NCBI GenBank assembly: GCA_001595885.1
Contig: LSSH01000058.1
Span: 1 to 5,487, forward strand
Direction of reading: 5' to 3'
DNA: 5,487 nt
Source: Candidatus Proteinoplasmatales archaeon SG8-5
Lineage (GTDB): Archaea > Thermoplasmatota > Thermoplasmata > SG8-5
The notes beneath the pieces are model-generated. The model saw only the letters and a list, made by a program, of their open reading frames with translations. It did no database searches and was not told the DNA's origin. How positions within the stretch are numbered: position 1 is the first letter of the stretch; the number at the start of each line of letters is the position of its first letter. Below, one piece after another: positions 1 through 5,487 of this stretch. A program made the translations under genes and the position numbers.

Positions 1-1
1 C

Positions 2-268
2 TCGTTCGCTGCCGTGTTCCTCTCCGGCCCTTCCGGGGAGGTGTCCGCCCAGGCGGTTAGCGGCGAGATGGACCCGGGCACCATCGCCAAGACCCTGAGG
101 GCGGTGCAGACCTTCGTTGCCGATTCCTTCAGGAGCGCGGAGGGCCACGTCGGGCGCATGACCTACGGGGACATGACCATCCTGGCCGAGAAGTGCGCCG
201 GCGGGATACTCTGCGGCGTGGTGGTGGGCCGGGAGAACCCGGAGATGATGAGGGAGATCAGGCGTTCG
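2..268 (+). other. Sensor-like alpha/beta domain within the ATPase
   Basis: The first 85 or so visible residues alternate strands and helices: a strand with FLSGPSGEV, a helix carrying VQTFVADSF (31-39), a strand pair with YGDMTILAEK (51-60), then a strand GGILCGVVVGRENP (63-76) and a closing helix. The Fv-dSF helix, yGd-ILie strand and LavvvG strand resemble a small roadblock/longin-like sensory fold that I recall in archaeal predicted ATPases; that comparison is from memory. The following stretch 108-140 (helix with IRLESERN) leads straight into the Walker B strand, as in the ATPase core. I infer that the domain is inserted between a P-loop upstream of the window and Walker B. The alternative is an N-terminal domain on an ATPase that lost its P-loop. 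Confidence 0.45.
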
Positions 269-2836
269 GCCGCCGCCCTTGGCTCCGGGAGCTCCGCCGA
301 CGCCGAGCTGTCCAGGCTGGCCGCCCGCGAGTTCACCGTCAAGAGGGACATCTCGGAGATACGGCTGGAGAGCGAGCGCAACATCCTCGCCGACCGCACC
401 GTCGAGGTCCTTGCCTCGGCTGTCGACCGCGGCCCCCTGGTCCTGGTGCTGGAGGACATGCACTGGGCCGACGAGATATCCCTGCACGTGTTCGGCTACC
501 TTGCGAGGAGCTCGCCCGGCTCCGTGGTCATCCTGGCGTCGGCCAGGCCTGCGGAGAGCGAGCTGTGGGAGGGAATACTCGGCACCCTGGGCGCGGCAGA
601 GGGCTTCTCCGAGTTGAGGCTCAAGAGCATGGACGGGGCCGCGGTGCGCGAGCTGGTGGACGCCTCATTCTCCCCCAATAGGTTCCCCCCGGAGTTCTAC
701 TCCGAGCTGGCACGGGCCTGCGAGGGCAACCCGCTGTTCACGGTCGAGATGGTCGCGCAGATGGTTGCCGACGGCGGTGTCAACCTCGCGGACGGCACCT
801 ACGTGCTGGTCTCGGAGAGCTATGCCATGCCCAGGAAGGTCGAGGACATCGTTATGCGGCGCCTCGAGTCCCTTGACACGACCGCGCTGGCCCTGGCCGA
901 GTATTGCGCGTGCCTCGGGCCGGCGTTCCCGCGGGAACTGTTGCTCTCGGTGACGTCTGTGCGCGACCCGGGTCCCGGGCTGGTCGCCCTCGAGCGCGCC
1001 GGCATCCTGGAGAAGCAGGACGACCTCGTGGCCTTCAAGCATGCCATGTTCAGGGAGGCGATTTATAACTCGATAGCCGCGAAGTGGCGGTCCGCGCACC
1101 ACAGGGACATCGGCGGCTTGTACGAGTCATTCTACGAGGGCAGGGAGGAGGAGGTCGTCTACGAGCTGGCCAGGCACTTCGCGAACTCCGGCGAGCAGGA
1201 GAAGGCGTTCGAGTACTGCCTCAGGGCCGGGGAGAAGGCCGAGGGGGCCATAGCCTTCGAGACGGCCGTCGAGTTCTTCGGCTGGTCCCTGGACGCCCTG
1301 CGGACCCTGAAGGTGCCGGAGCGGACCGAGCGGGAGCTGGAATTGCTCGAAAGGCTGGGCGACCTCAAGCCGCTGGTGAGCCGGTTCGACGACGCCGCCG
1401 GATCCTATACCGACGCCTTGGACCTTGCCGGTTCCGGAGACCTCAAGGCCAGACTGCACAGGAAGCTGGCCGCCATATTCTGGAAGATAGGCAGGTACGA
1501 CGAGAGCCTGGCCGAGACCGAGAAGGGGGAGGAGGTCGTCGAAAGCGAGGCAGAGCGGGTGCAGCTGGCCATCCAGCGCGCCTACGTCTTCATGCGCAGG
1601 AGCGATTTCGAGGGAGCGATCACCCTGTGCGAGGAGCTGCTGGAGAGGCTCGGGGGCATTCCCGATTCGGAGAGGGAGGCGGGCTACGTCATGGACATCC
1701 TGGGCAGCGCCCACCACGCCTTGGGCAACCGCGAGAAGGCCCTGAAGTGGTACGAGACCGCCCTCGAGATCATGGAGAACGTCGGCGACCTGAGGAAGGT
1801 GGCCGCGCTCAACAACAACATCGGCAACATCTACGGCGACCGCCTGCAAAACGAAACCTCGAAGCAGTATTACGACAGGGCCATCGAGATGTTCGAGAGG
1901 CTGGGCGACAAGCTCGGCGTTTCGGTCATCTCGAACAACATCGGGGCCATCCACCACTCGGGCGGGGAGCCGTTGAAGGCGCTGGAGTGCTACGAGCGCA
2001 GCCTCAGGATAGCCAGGGCGATCGGCGACCAGCGCATGCTGAGCAACGGCTTCGGCAACCTCGGGGCGACTTACTCCTCGCTGGCCGAGTTCCGCAAGAC
2101 CATCGAGATGTTCGAGAAGGCGGCCGAGGTGTTCGGCGCCATGGGCGACGACGGAGGCCGCGCCTGGGTCCTCACCGGCATGGGCTCCAGCTACCACCAC
2201 CTCGGCGACCTCGACCTCGGGATAAGGTACATGAAGGAGGGCAACGCCATCCTGGAGGGGATCGGCGACCAGTGGAAGATCTGCCCCGGCCTCCTGTACC
2301 TGGCCCACGCCCTCTTCGAGAAGGCCACCCTGGACGCTACACCGGCCGGCAAGACCGCCGTCGACCATACCATCCTCGCCGAGGCCGAGTCGTACTTCAA
2401 CAGGGGCCTCGCCCTCGCGAAGGAGCTCGACTCCCCGGACAACGTGGCCGACGCCCTCTACGGCCTGGCGAACGTCAAAGCAACCCAAAACGACCTGACA
2501 AGGGCCCTCGACCTCGCAAAGGAAGCCGAGGCCGTGGCCCGCCGGGCCCACCTGAGGATCGAGCTGGGAAACGCCCTCAGGGAGCGCGCAAAGCTCCTCG
2601 CCCTCGCAGACAAGCGGACCGAGGCCCAGCAGAAGTTCCAGGAAGCCGGAGCCCTCTATGACCAGATCATCAGCACGGCCAACCGCGCCATCCTCCTCTA
2701 CGAGTGGGGCAAGGCCAATAAGGCCTGGGGCGAAAAGGAAAAAGCCAGAGAACTCCTGAGCCGAGCAAAGGAGATGTTCGCCACGTCGGACATGCGGTTG
2801 TGGGTGGAGAGGGTCGACTCGGCCCTGGAAGAATAG
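2..2836 (+). CDS. AAA_16/STAND-type ATPase with sensor-like domain and C-terminal TPR array (5' partial)
   Basis: The frame is open to the window edge (codons from base 2) and ends at TAG 2834-2836. The GTG at 14-16 has no Shine-Dalgarno before it, so the true start is probably upstream. Residues below count from that GTG as 1. Residues 1-85 form a small alpha/beta sensor-like domain. Walker B is at 142-153 (LVLVLEDMHWAD, acidic pair E147 D148), followed by a sensor strand ending in R178 P179, the GNPLF motif at 238-242, the MPRKVEDIV-type linker from 272, and FKHAMFREAIY at 341-351. All are hallmarks of the predicted-ATPase family often fused to TPR or LuxR modules. Residues about 381-930 are TPR helices. 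No Walker A is visible, and there is no C-terminal DNA-binding domain. Such proteins usually act as cytoplasmic NTP-driven signalling or scaffold proteins; the ligand and partners are unknown. The family call is firm, the role is not. Confidence 0.9.
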   Translation, partial: SFAAVFLSGPSGEVSAQAVSGEMDPGTIAKTLRAVQTFVADSFRSAEGHVGRMTYGDMTILAEKCAGGILCGVVVGRENPEMMREIRRSAAALGSGSSADAELSRLAAREFTVKRDISEIRLESERNILADRTVEVLASAVDRGPLVLVLEDMHWADEISLHVFGYLARSSPGSVVILASARPAESELWEGILGTLGAAEGFSELRLKSMDGAAVRELVDASFSPNRFPPEFYSELARACEGNPLFTVEMVAQMVADGGVNLADGTYVLVSESYAMPRKVEDIVMRRLESLDTTALALAEYCACLGPAFPRELLLSVTSVRDPGPGLVALERAGILEKQDDLVAFKHAMFREAIYNSIAAKWRSAHHRDIGGLYESFYEGREEEVVYELARHFANSGEQEKAFEYCLRAGEKAEGAIAFETAVEFFGWSLDALRTLKVPERTERELELLERLGDLKPLVSRFDDAAGSYTDALDLAGSGDLKARLHRKLAAIFWKIGRYDESLAETEKGEEVVESEAERVQLAIQRAYVFMRRSDFEGAITLCEELLERLGGIPDSEREAGYVMDILGSAHHALGNREKALKWYETALEIMENVGDLRKVAALNNNIGNIYGDRLQNETSKQYYDRAIEMFERLGDKLGVSVISNNIGAIHHSGGEPLKALECYERSLRIARAIGDQRMLSNGFGNLGATYSSLAEFRKTIEMFEKAAEVFGAMGDDGGRAWVLTGMGSSYHHLGDLDLGIRYMKEGNAILEGIGDQWKICPGLLYLAHALFEKATLDATPAGKTAVDHTILAEAESYFNRGLALAKELDSPDNVADALYGLANVKATQNDLTRALDLAKEAEAVARRAHLRIELGNALRERAKLLALADKRTEAQQKFQEAGALYDQIISTANRAILLYEWGKANKAWGEKEKARELLSRAKEMFATSDMRLWVERVDSALEE
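1154..2800 (+). repeat. Tetratricopeptide repeat array of the ATPase
   Basis: Protein-level repeats cover residues about 381-929. The clearest units are five consecutive blocks ending in Gly-Asp at residues 591-592, 631-632, 671-672, 711-712 and 751-752. These are exactly 40 residues, or 120 bases, apart (ggcgac at 1784, 1904, 2024, 2144 and 2264). Each unit has a first helix with an N-x-G or N-N-I-G core (NNIGNIY, NNIGAIH, GNLGATY, TGMGSSY) and a second helix with A-x-x-x-[YF]-E-x-A (KALKWYETALEI, KALECYERSLRI). This is the 40-residue TPR_12 form also found in kinesin light chain and LGN-type scaffolds. It makes a right-handed superhelix for binding peptides or proteins. Less regular units lie on both sides. 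Confidence 0.88.
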
Positions 2837-2971
2837 GTTACGAAACCGCTCCAAGCCAAGCATCAACCATAGGTTGAGGGGGAGGTAAAAGAGGAGGAGA
2901 TAAAAAGGGTAGGACCGGGAAATCCGCAGCCCTCATCGAGCAGGGAAGACCCTATCAAAAGATTTTGGGAA

Positions 2972-2984
2972 CTCCATGATGGAG
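2972..2984. repeat. 13-base palindrome CTCCAT-G-ATGGAG
   Basis: A perfect inverted repeat with 6-base arms around a central G lies in the intergenic region, about 155 bases before the start of the surface-protein gene. The loop is too short for a strong RNA hairpin (at best 5 bp around TGA), so a dimeric protein-binding site is more plausible than a terminator. One short palindrome in 300 bases can also occur by chance. Confidence 0.3.
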
Positions 2985-2999
2985 ATCTAATGTGAAAGG

Positions 3000-3062
3000 A
3001 TCGAGGGCTCATAATCGAACCGATGACGACAGAGAAGGATACTGGACACTCGTTCCCTCGAT
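3000..3062. repeat. Inverted repeat pair ATCGAGGG / CCCTCGAT
   Basis: The 8-base arm at 3000-3007 is the exact reverse complement of 3055-3062, with 47 bases between them. The right arm runs into a TATA-like ATATAT, so the pair could flank a regulatory site or pair in a leader RNA. The flanking bases do not extend the match. Support is limited to the exact match and its position. Confidence 0.3.
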
Positions 3063-3090
3063 ATATGCGGACTGTCAACCGGTAGGTCGC

Positions 3091-3102
3091 GGAAGTTTTT
3101 TA
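3091..3102 (+). promoter_or_regulatory. Candidate archaeal BRE/TATA promoter (GGAAG-TTTTTTA)
   Basis: A purine-rich GGAAG, as in an archaeal TFB recognition element, is followed at once by TTTTTTA. With the usual archaeal spacing of about 25 bases, transcription would begin near 3122-3127. That leaves a very short leader just containing the ribosome binding site of the gene at 3139. A second candidate is ATATAT at 3061-3066, which would give a leader of about 50 bases. Neither is a perfect TATA box. Confidence 0.35.
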
Positions 3103-3125
3103 GGGCAGTTGGTCGATTTAGGTTC

Positions 3126-3134
3126 GAGAGGAGA
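3126..3134 (+). promoter_or_regulatory. Shine-Dalgarno sequence deciding the ATG at 3139
   Basis: The string GAGAGGAGA, continuing into T at 3135, contains GAGGAGAT. This matches the archaeal/bacterial consensus GAGGTGAT at 7 of 8 positions. It lies 5 bases upstream of the ATG when measured from the end of GAGGAG, which is standard spacing. It is the main reason for preferring ATG 3139 over the upstream in-frame GTG (2992) or TTG (3109), and the signal peptide that starts there agrees. Confidence 0.8.
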
Positions 3135-3138
3135 TTTC

Positions 3139-3225
3139 ATGTTCCACGGAACCGGGAGAAGAGTCGTGAGCATCATATTCACATTATCGCTGTGCCTATC
3201 CACAATGGGATTCGTCATAAACGCC
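3139..3225 (+). other. Signal peptide of the surface protein
   Basis: Residues 1-29 show a short basic n-region (R7 R8), a hydrophobic core from V9 to about V26 (VVSIIFTLSLCLSTMGFV) and a likely cleavage site after A29 (VINA, then DNDN). The mature protein begins with a D/N-rich stretch. The RR pair is not followed by a good Tat consensus and the core is very hydrophobic, so Sec export is favoured. C19 is preceded by L-S-L, which is not a good lipobox. Confidence 0.8.
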
Positions 3226-5487
3226 GACAATGATAATCGTGATAGCGGGCTGGATATTGTCGAGATCTGGGGGACAGCCTATTCGGACGCCGGGGTCACA
3301 CCCGTCGGGGCAGGCCATAATATCACAATGGCTATTAACGGAAATGTCATTGGCTCGGTCGTTACCAGCGGAGGAGGTATATTTAATTTCACGGTTGACC
3401 AGTTTCCCTGGGACTCAGTTCTCCTCTACTTGAATAATTCTATACACAAGGGAACCACATTCTTCTTTTCCAATGCAATACCCTCTTTCGATATGGACAT
3501 TTGGGGAAACACTCTAATCGTCAGGAGCCAGGTTGGTATGGTATTGAGTGATATCATGGCTGAATCAGTGTGGACTTTGAACGACCCGGACATCCTGTAT
3601 ACGGCCGTGGGATGGGACATCAGCGTTGCTCCCGGAACCGACATGACGATATGGGACGGAACATATTTTGAACAATGGGGTTCACTTTCAATGAGCCAAA
3701 CACTTTATGTGACGACCGGGGCTACAATAGACATTAACTCTTATGACCTGACCGCTGACGGCATCATTCATGAAGGTACAATTAAGGCTGTGGGAGACGA
3801 ATCCGTAGTTATCAACGGTATCCTGCCACAAGGACTCATGGAATATTACGGATCGGGAACGTGGGGATTGAACTTCGGATACGAATACTATGACCTTGAG
3901 TTCAGCGCCAGCGGTAGCGATTGGGAGTTGGATGACCATCTGCGTGTGGATAATGACCTGATCATCGGTACGAATGCCAAATTTGAGTTAAATCAATACG
4001 ACATGGACGTCTCAAATTCCTTTTCAAACGAAGGAATATTGGAACTATCCGGTCTGGGGAGCGTTTACCTGACTATGGACAGCGATTCCGGACTGGTGAT
4101 ATATGACGGTCCTGGTGACTTTATTTTGCCCTGGGGAGACCATCATAACGTGGAGATCCAATCCGGGAACTGGCCTCTTGTCGACAACACGAATGTGAAC
4201 GGTGACCTCCTGATTGACGGATTCGGAACTCTGGACCTGGACGGTTTCGACCTGCAGGTGGCAGGCAACTTCGAGAACCAGGGAATCCTCAAATTGCATG
4301 GCAGCGAGGTGTTGACCCTGGCCACCGGCATGGACATTGATTCCGGGCTGGTCGAATACTACGGTTCAGGCGCTTATACCGGTCTCACAGCCGGTAATGA
4401 GTATTATGACCTGTTATTCTCAGGCCCAGGAAGCTGGACGCTGAGCAGTGACCTGACAATCAATCACGATTTCCATATGTCTGTTGGGACTTATGTTCAG
4501 AACCCGGTATTCTCTTTCACTGTAGCCAACAGCTTCAGCCTGGCCGACGGAACCGTGTTCAACAGGTACACAGGGACCGGCGTGGGAATGGACCCCTTCA
4601 TGGTCTATGACTGCTACGGGCTGCAAGCGATGAAGTGTTTTCTCTCGTCGGAATTCGTCCTCGAGAACGACATAGACTGCAGCCCGTGCGTGAACTGGAA
4701 CGGGGGTTCGGAATTCGAGCCCGTGGGGACCGTGGCCACGCCCTTCACAGGAAACCTGGACGGCCAGGATTTCACAATATCGAACCTGAGGATCACCCGT
4801 CCAGCCGAGGACCAGGTCGGCATGATCGGCGTGATGAACGGTGGTTCGGCGGCCTTCGTCAACATGGCCAATGCGTGGGTGGAAGGCGACTGGATCGTGG
4901 GACCCCTGGTCGGCGTCGCCGAGGTCGGAAGTGTCATCACGGAATGCTCCGCGAACCTGAGCGGAGGCGGGGGAAACACATCCATAGGAGGTCCGGTCGG
5001 ATACAACCTTGGTCTGATGGTCGACTGCAACGTTCACGATGGCTATGCAATCGGCTGGGACGACAGCGGCTTGATTACAGGGCGCAACGACGGGACTGTG
5101 CAACGCTGTACTGCAACCGGGGAGACCAACTTCTGGGGCTACCGGGGCAACAACCACCACGGCGGCATCGTGGGTTACAATTTCGGCCTGATAGACGACT
5201 GCCGGTTCACAGGACTAGTCTGGGGCAACGGTTCGAACACCGGCGGTCTGGTCGGTACAAATTCCATCGGGGCCACGGTTCAGAATTCCTCCGTGGAGGG
5301 GAACGTCACCGGGCTCTACATGGTCGGCGGTCTTGTCGGCTGGAACTGGGGCCTGTTGCAGAATTGCGGATATGATTCCGGGCAGGTATTCGGCATGATG
5401 AATGTCGGCGGTGCCGTCGGAGAGAACATGGGCGGCGAGGTGCACGATTGTTACGCACACGTCTTTGTCAACTGCTCCGACGATTTC
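3139..5487 (+). CDS. Secreted GLUG-repeat surface protein with tandem 85-residue beta repeats (3' partial)
   Basis: An uninterrupted frame of 783 codons runs from ATG 3139 to the window end with no stop, so the C-terminus is missing. Layout: signal peptide 1-29; prealbumin-like beta-sandwich about 40-132; a beta-helix-type opening strand pair near 160-174 (DISVAPGTDMTIWDG); tandem repeats about 148-488; a linker with cysteines 492, 500, 514 and 517; the GLUG entry motif at 526-550 (FEPVG, PFTGNLDG, TISNL); then eight GLUG coils from 560 on. The product is probably an extracellular right-handed beta-helix surface protein or adhesin. Nine N-x-S/T sequons (N61, N83, N99, N606, N613, N697, N716, N722, N778) would suit archaeal N-glycosylation. 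It is strongly acidic, with only five lysines and none after residue 499. GC content rises sharply in the GLUG half. Any membrane or sorting anchor would lie beyond the window. The binding target cannot be told from sequence. Confidence 0.92.
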   Translation, partial: MFHGTGRRVVSIIFTLSLCLSTMGFVINADNDNRDSGLDIVEIWGTAYSDAGVTPVGAGHNITMAINGNVIGSVVTSGGGIFNFTVDQFPWDSVLLYLNNSIHKGTTFFFSNAIPSFDMDIWGNTLIVRSQVGMVLSDIMAESVWTLNDPDILYTAVGWDISVAPGTDMTIWDGTYFEQWGSLSMSQTLYVTTGATIDINSYDLTADGIIHEGTIKAVGDESVVINGILPQGLMEYYGSGTWGLNFGYEYYDLEFSASGSDWELDDHLRVDNDLIIGTNAKFELNQYDMDVSNSFSNEGILELSGLGSVYLTMDSDSGLVIYDGPGDFILPWGDHHNVEIQSGNWPLVDNTNVNGDLLIDGFGTLDLDGFDLQVAGNFENQGILKLHGSEVLTLATGMDIDSGLVEYYGSGAYTGLTAGNEYYDLLFSGPGSWTLSSDLTINHDFHMSVGTYVQNPVFSFTVANSFSLADGTVFNRYTGTGVGMDPFMVYDCYGLQAMKCFLSSEFVLENDIDCSPCVNWNGGSEFEPVGTVATPFTGNLDGQDFTISNLRITRPAEDQVGMIGVMNGGSAAFVNMANAWVEGDWIVGPLVGVAEVGSVITECSANLSGGGGNTSIGGPVGYNLGLMVDCNVHDGYAIGWDDSGLITGRNDGTVQRCTATGETNFWGYRGNNHHGGIVGYNFGLIDDCRFTGLVWGNGSNTGGLVGTNSIGATVQNSSVEGNVTGLYMVGGLVGWNWGLLQNCGYDSGQVFGMMNVGGAVGENMGGEVHDCYAHVFVNCSDDF
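3256..3534 (+). other. Prealbumin-like beta-sandwich domain
   Basis: Residues about 40-132 read as a short all-beta module: GTAYSDAG at 45-52, ITMAINGNVIGSVVT at 62-76, GGIFNFTV at 79-86, a strand with SVLLYLNNS (93-101), and a closing DIWGNTLIVRSQ (120-131). The pattern of a modified backbone strand, a small 'NG' hairpin, 'G-x-F-x-F' and a later 'l-lyl' strand is typical of carboxypeptidase-regulatory or Ig-like modules that precede beta-helices in large exported proteins. Three of the nine N-glycosylation sequons fall here. The family call is tentative. Confidence 0.45.
3580..4602 (+). repeat. About four tandem 85-residue beta-rich repeats
   Basis: Units align at residues about 148-232, 233-318, 319-403 and 404-488. 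Each ends or begins with an SG-L-V-x-Y-x-G-x-G joint: QG-LMEYYGSG at 232-240, SG-LVIYDGPG at 317-326, SG-LVEYYGSG at 402-411. After it come EYYDLEFS (249-256) or EYYDLLFS (421-428), with a weaker HHNVEIQS (335-342) in the third unit, then a W-x-L strand (W262, W345, W433) and a D-L-x-I strand. A second shared segment is YDL-x-A/V followed by EG or QG and a strand (EGTIKAV 212-218, EGILELS 298-304, QGILKLH 381-387). The first unit keeps only its second half clearly. The family name is unknown to me; a beta-helix or beta-solenoid is the likely fold. Confidence 0.75.
4816..5487 (+). repeat. GLUG-type beta-helix repeats, eight coils visible
   Basis: Coils are marked by VGMIG (560), GPLVG (588), GGPVG (617), GLITG (644), GGIVG (675), GGLVG (702), GGLVG (730) and GGAVG (757). 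Spacings are 28, 29, 27, 31, 27, 28 and 27 residues. Each is followed by N-x-G and a short strand ending in cysteine in most coils. The upstream block 526-550 with FEPVG, PFTGNLDG and TISNL is the customary entry to GLUG domains, known from IgA1-protease (M26-type) and filamentous-haemagglutinin-like surface proteins. The array is still running at the window end. Confidence 0.88.

Larger units (their letters stand above)
2837..3138. other. Intergenic region without a supported gene
   Basis: These 302 bases between the two genes carry no convincing coding sequence. They hold a purine-rich tract (about 2874-2913) with two SD-like strings, GGGGAGG and GAGGAGGAGAT, that no ORF follows. They also hold a 13-base palindrome at 2972-2984, an 8-base inverted repeat pair (3000-3007 and 3055-3062), two TATA-like elements and the SD of the downstream gene. 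The frame of the downstream gene is open back to a TGA at 2977-2979, with a possible GTG at 2992, but that extension has no signal-like character. No clear terminator (hairpin plus T-run, or long T-run) follows the upstream gene; the only T-runs are TTTT near 2963 and T6 at 3096-3101. Confidence 0.7.

Noticed and set aside
193..681. A frameshifted Walker A in an alternative frame near the start of the ATPase gene
   Set aside because: The other plus-strand frames over this stretch contain no GxxGxGK[ST]-like string, so the missing P-loop is not explained by a frameshift inside the window.
1084..2661. A 525-codon plus-strand frame inside the ATPase gene
   Set aside because: The predicted product is an R/G/P-rich low-complexity string, typical of a shadow frame in GC-rich DNA, with no SD and no domain.
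1127..2866. A 579-codon open frame on the minus strand across the ATPase gene
   Set aside because: It lies opposite the TPR-coding frame and arises from strong G/C preference at third codon positions. Its product is a low-complexity V/G/L/E/P mix with no motif, while the plus-strand frame gives clear ATPase and TPR motifs.
2863..3078. A 71-codon minus-strand ORF in the intergenic region
   Set aside because: It starts from TTG without an SD on that strand, has no recognisable domain, and covers palindromes and promoter-like DNA. Coding is not excluded but not supported.
3095..3102. T6 run as a terminator for the ATPase gene
   Set aside because: It is 260 bases past the stop codon, has no hairpin before it, and sits where the TATA element of the next gene is expected.
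2992..3138. An N-terminal extension of the surface protein from GTG 2992
   Set aside because: The frame is open, but the added residues are polar and would bury the signal peptide 49 residues inside. The strong SD sits directly before ATG 3139.
3139..3225. Tat signal or lipoprotein signal in the surface protein
   Set aside because: The RR at 7-8 lacks the S-R-R-x-F-L-K context. C19 follows L-S-L, which does not fit a lipobox. A Sec signal with cleavage after A29 explains the segment better.
4420..5375. Opposing 246-codon frames over the GLUG region on both strands
   Set aside because: Both overlap the long secreted-protein frame, which alone gives regular GLUG coils and a signal peptide. 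The alternatives have no coherent motifs or ribosome binding sites.

Overview
The window holds two long protein genes on the + strand, both cut by a window edge, separated by about 300 bases of non-coding DNA. The organism is most likely an archaeon, possibly a Thermoplasmatota / Methanomassiliicoccales-type lineage. The grounds are a Shine-Dalgarno close to the archaeal GGAGGTGAT consensus, frequent AGG arginine codons, BRE/TATA-like elements, and the combination of a sensor-containing ATPase-TPR protein with a GLUG-repeat surface protein. This is inference from style; no rRNA or marker gene is present.

Region 1 (2-2836) is a GC-rich gene for a large cytoplasmic signalling-type ATPase with tetratricopeptide repeats. 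Its 5' end lies outside the window. It shows, in order, a small sensor-like alpha/beta domain, the Walker B half of an AAA_16/STAND-type NTPase, the usual winged-helix-like region, and a long TPR array with an exact 40-residue period in its best part. No Walker A is visible. The sensor-like domain appears to sit between an off-window P-loop and the Walker B strand.

Region 2 (2837-3138) is non-coding. It has a purine-rich tract, a short palindrome, a pair of 8-base inverted repeats, TATA-like elements and a clear ribosome binding site for the next gene.

Region 3 (3139 to the window end) is one uninterrupted 783-codon reading frame with no stop in the window. It encodes a secreted, very acidic, lysine-poor surface protein: signal peptide, beta-sandwich domain, about four tandem 85-residue beta-rich repeats, then a GLUG-repeat beta-helix with one cysteine per coil at nearly fixed spacing. 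GC content and codon use change inside this gene, from about 35-45% in sampled lines of the front half to about 62-67% in the GLUG part, which suggests a mosaic origin.

The two genes do not look like an operon: the gap is 302 bases, the second gene has its own promoter-like and SD elements, and one product is cytoplasmic and the other extracellular. I see no CRISPR array, tRNA, rRNA, insertion sequence or recognisable defence system. The most interesting material is the repeat architecture of the surface protein and the domain layout of the ATPase.
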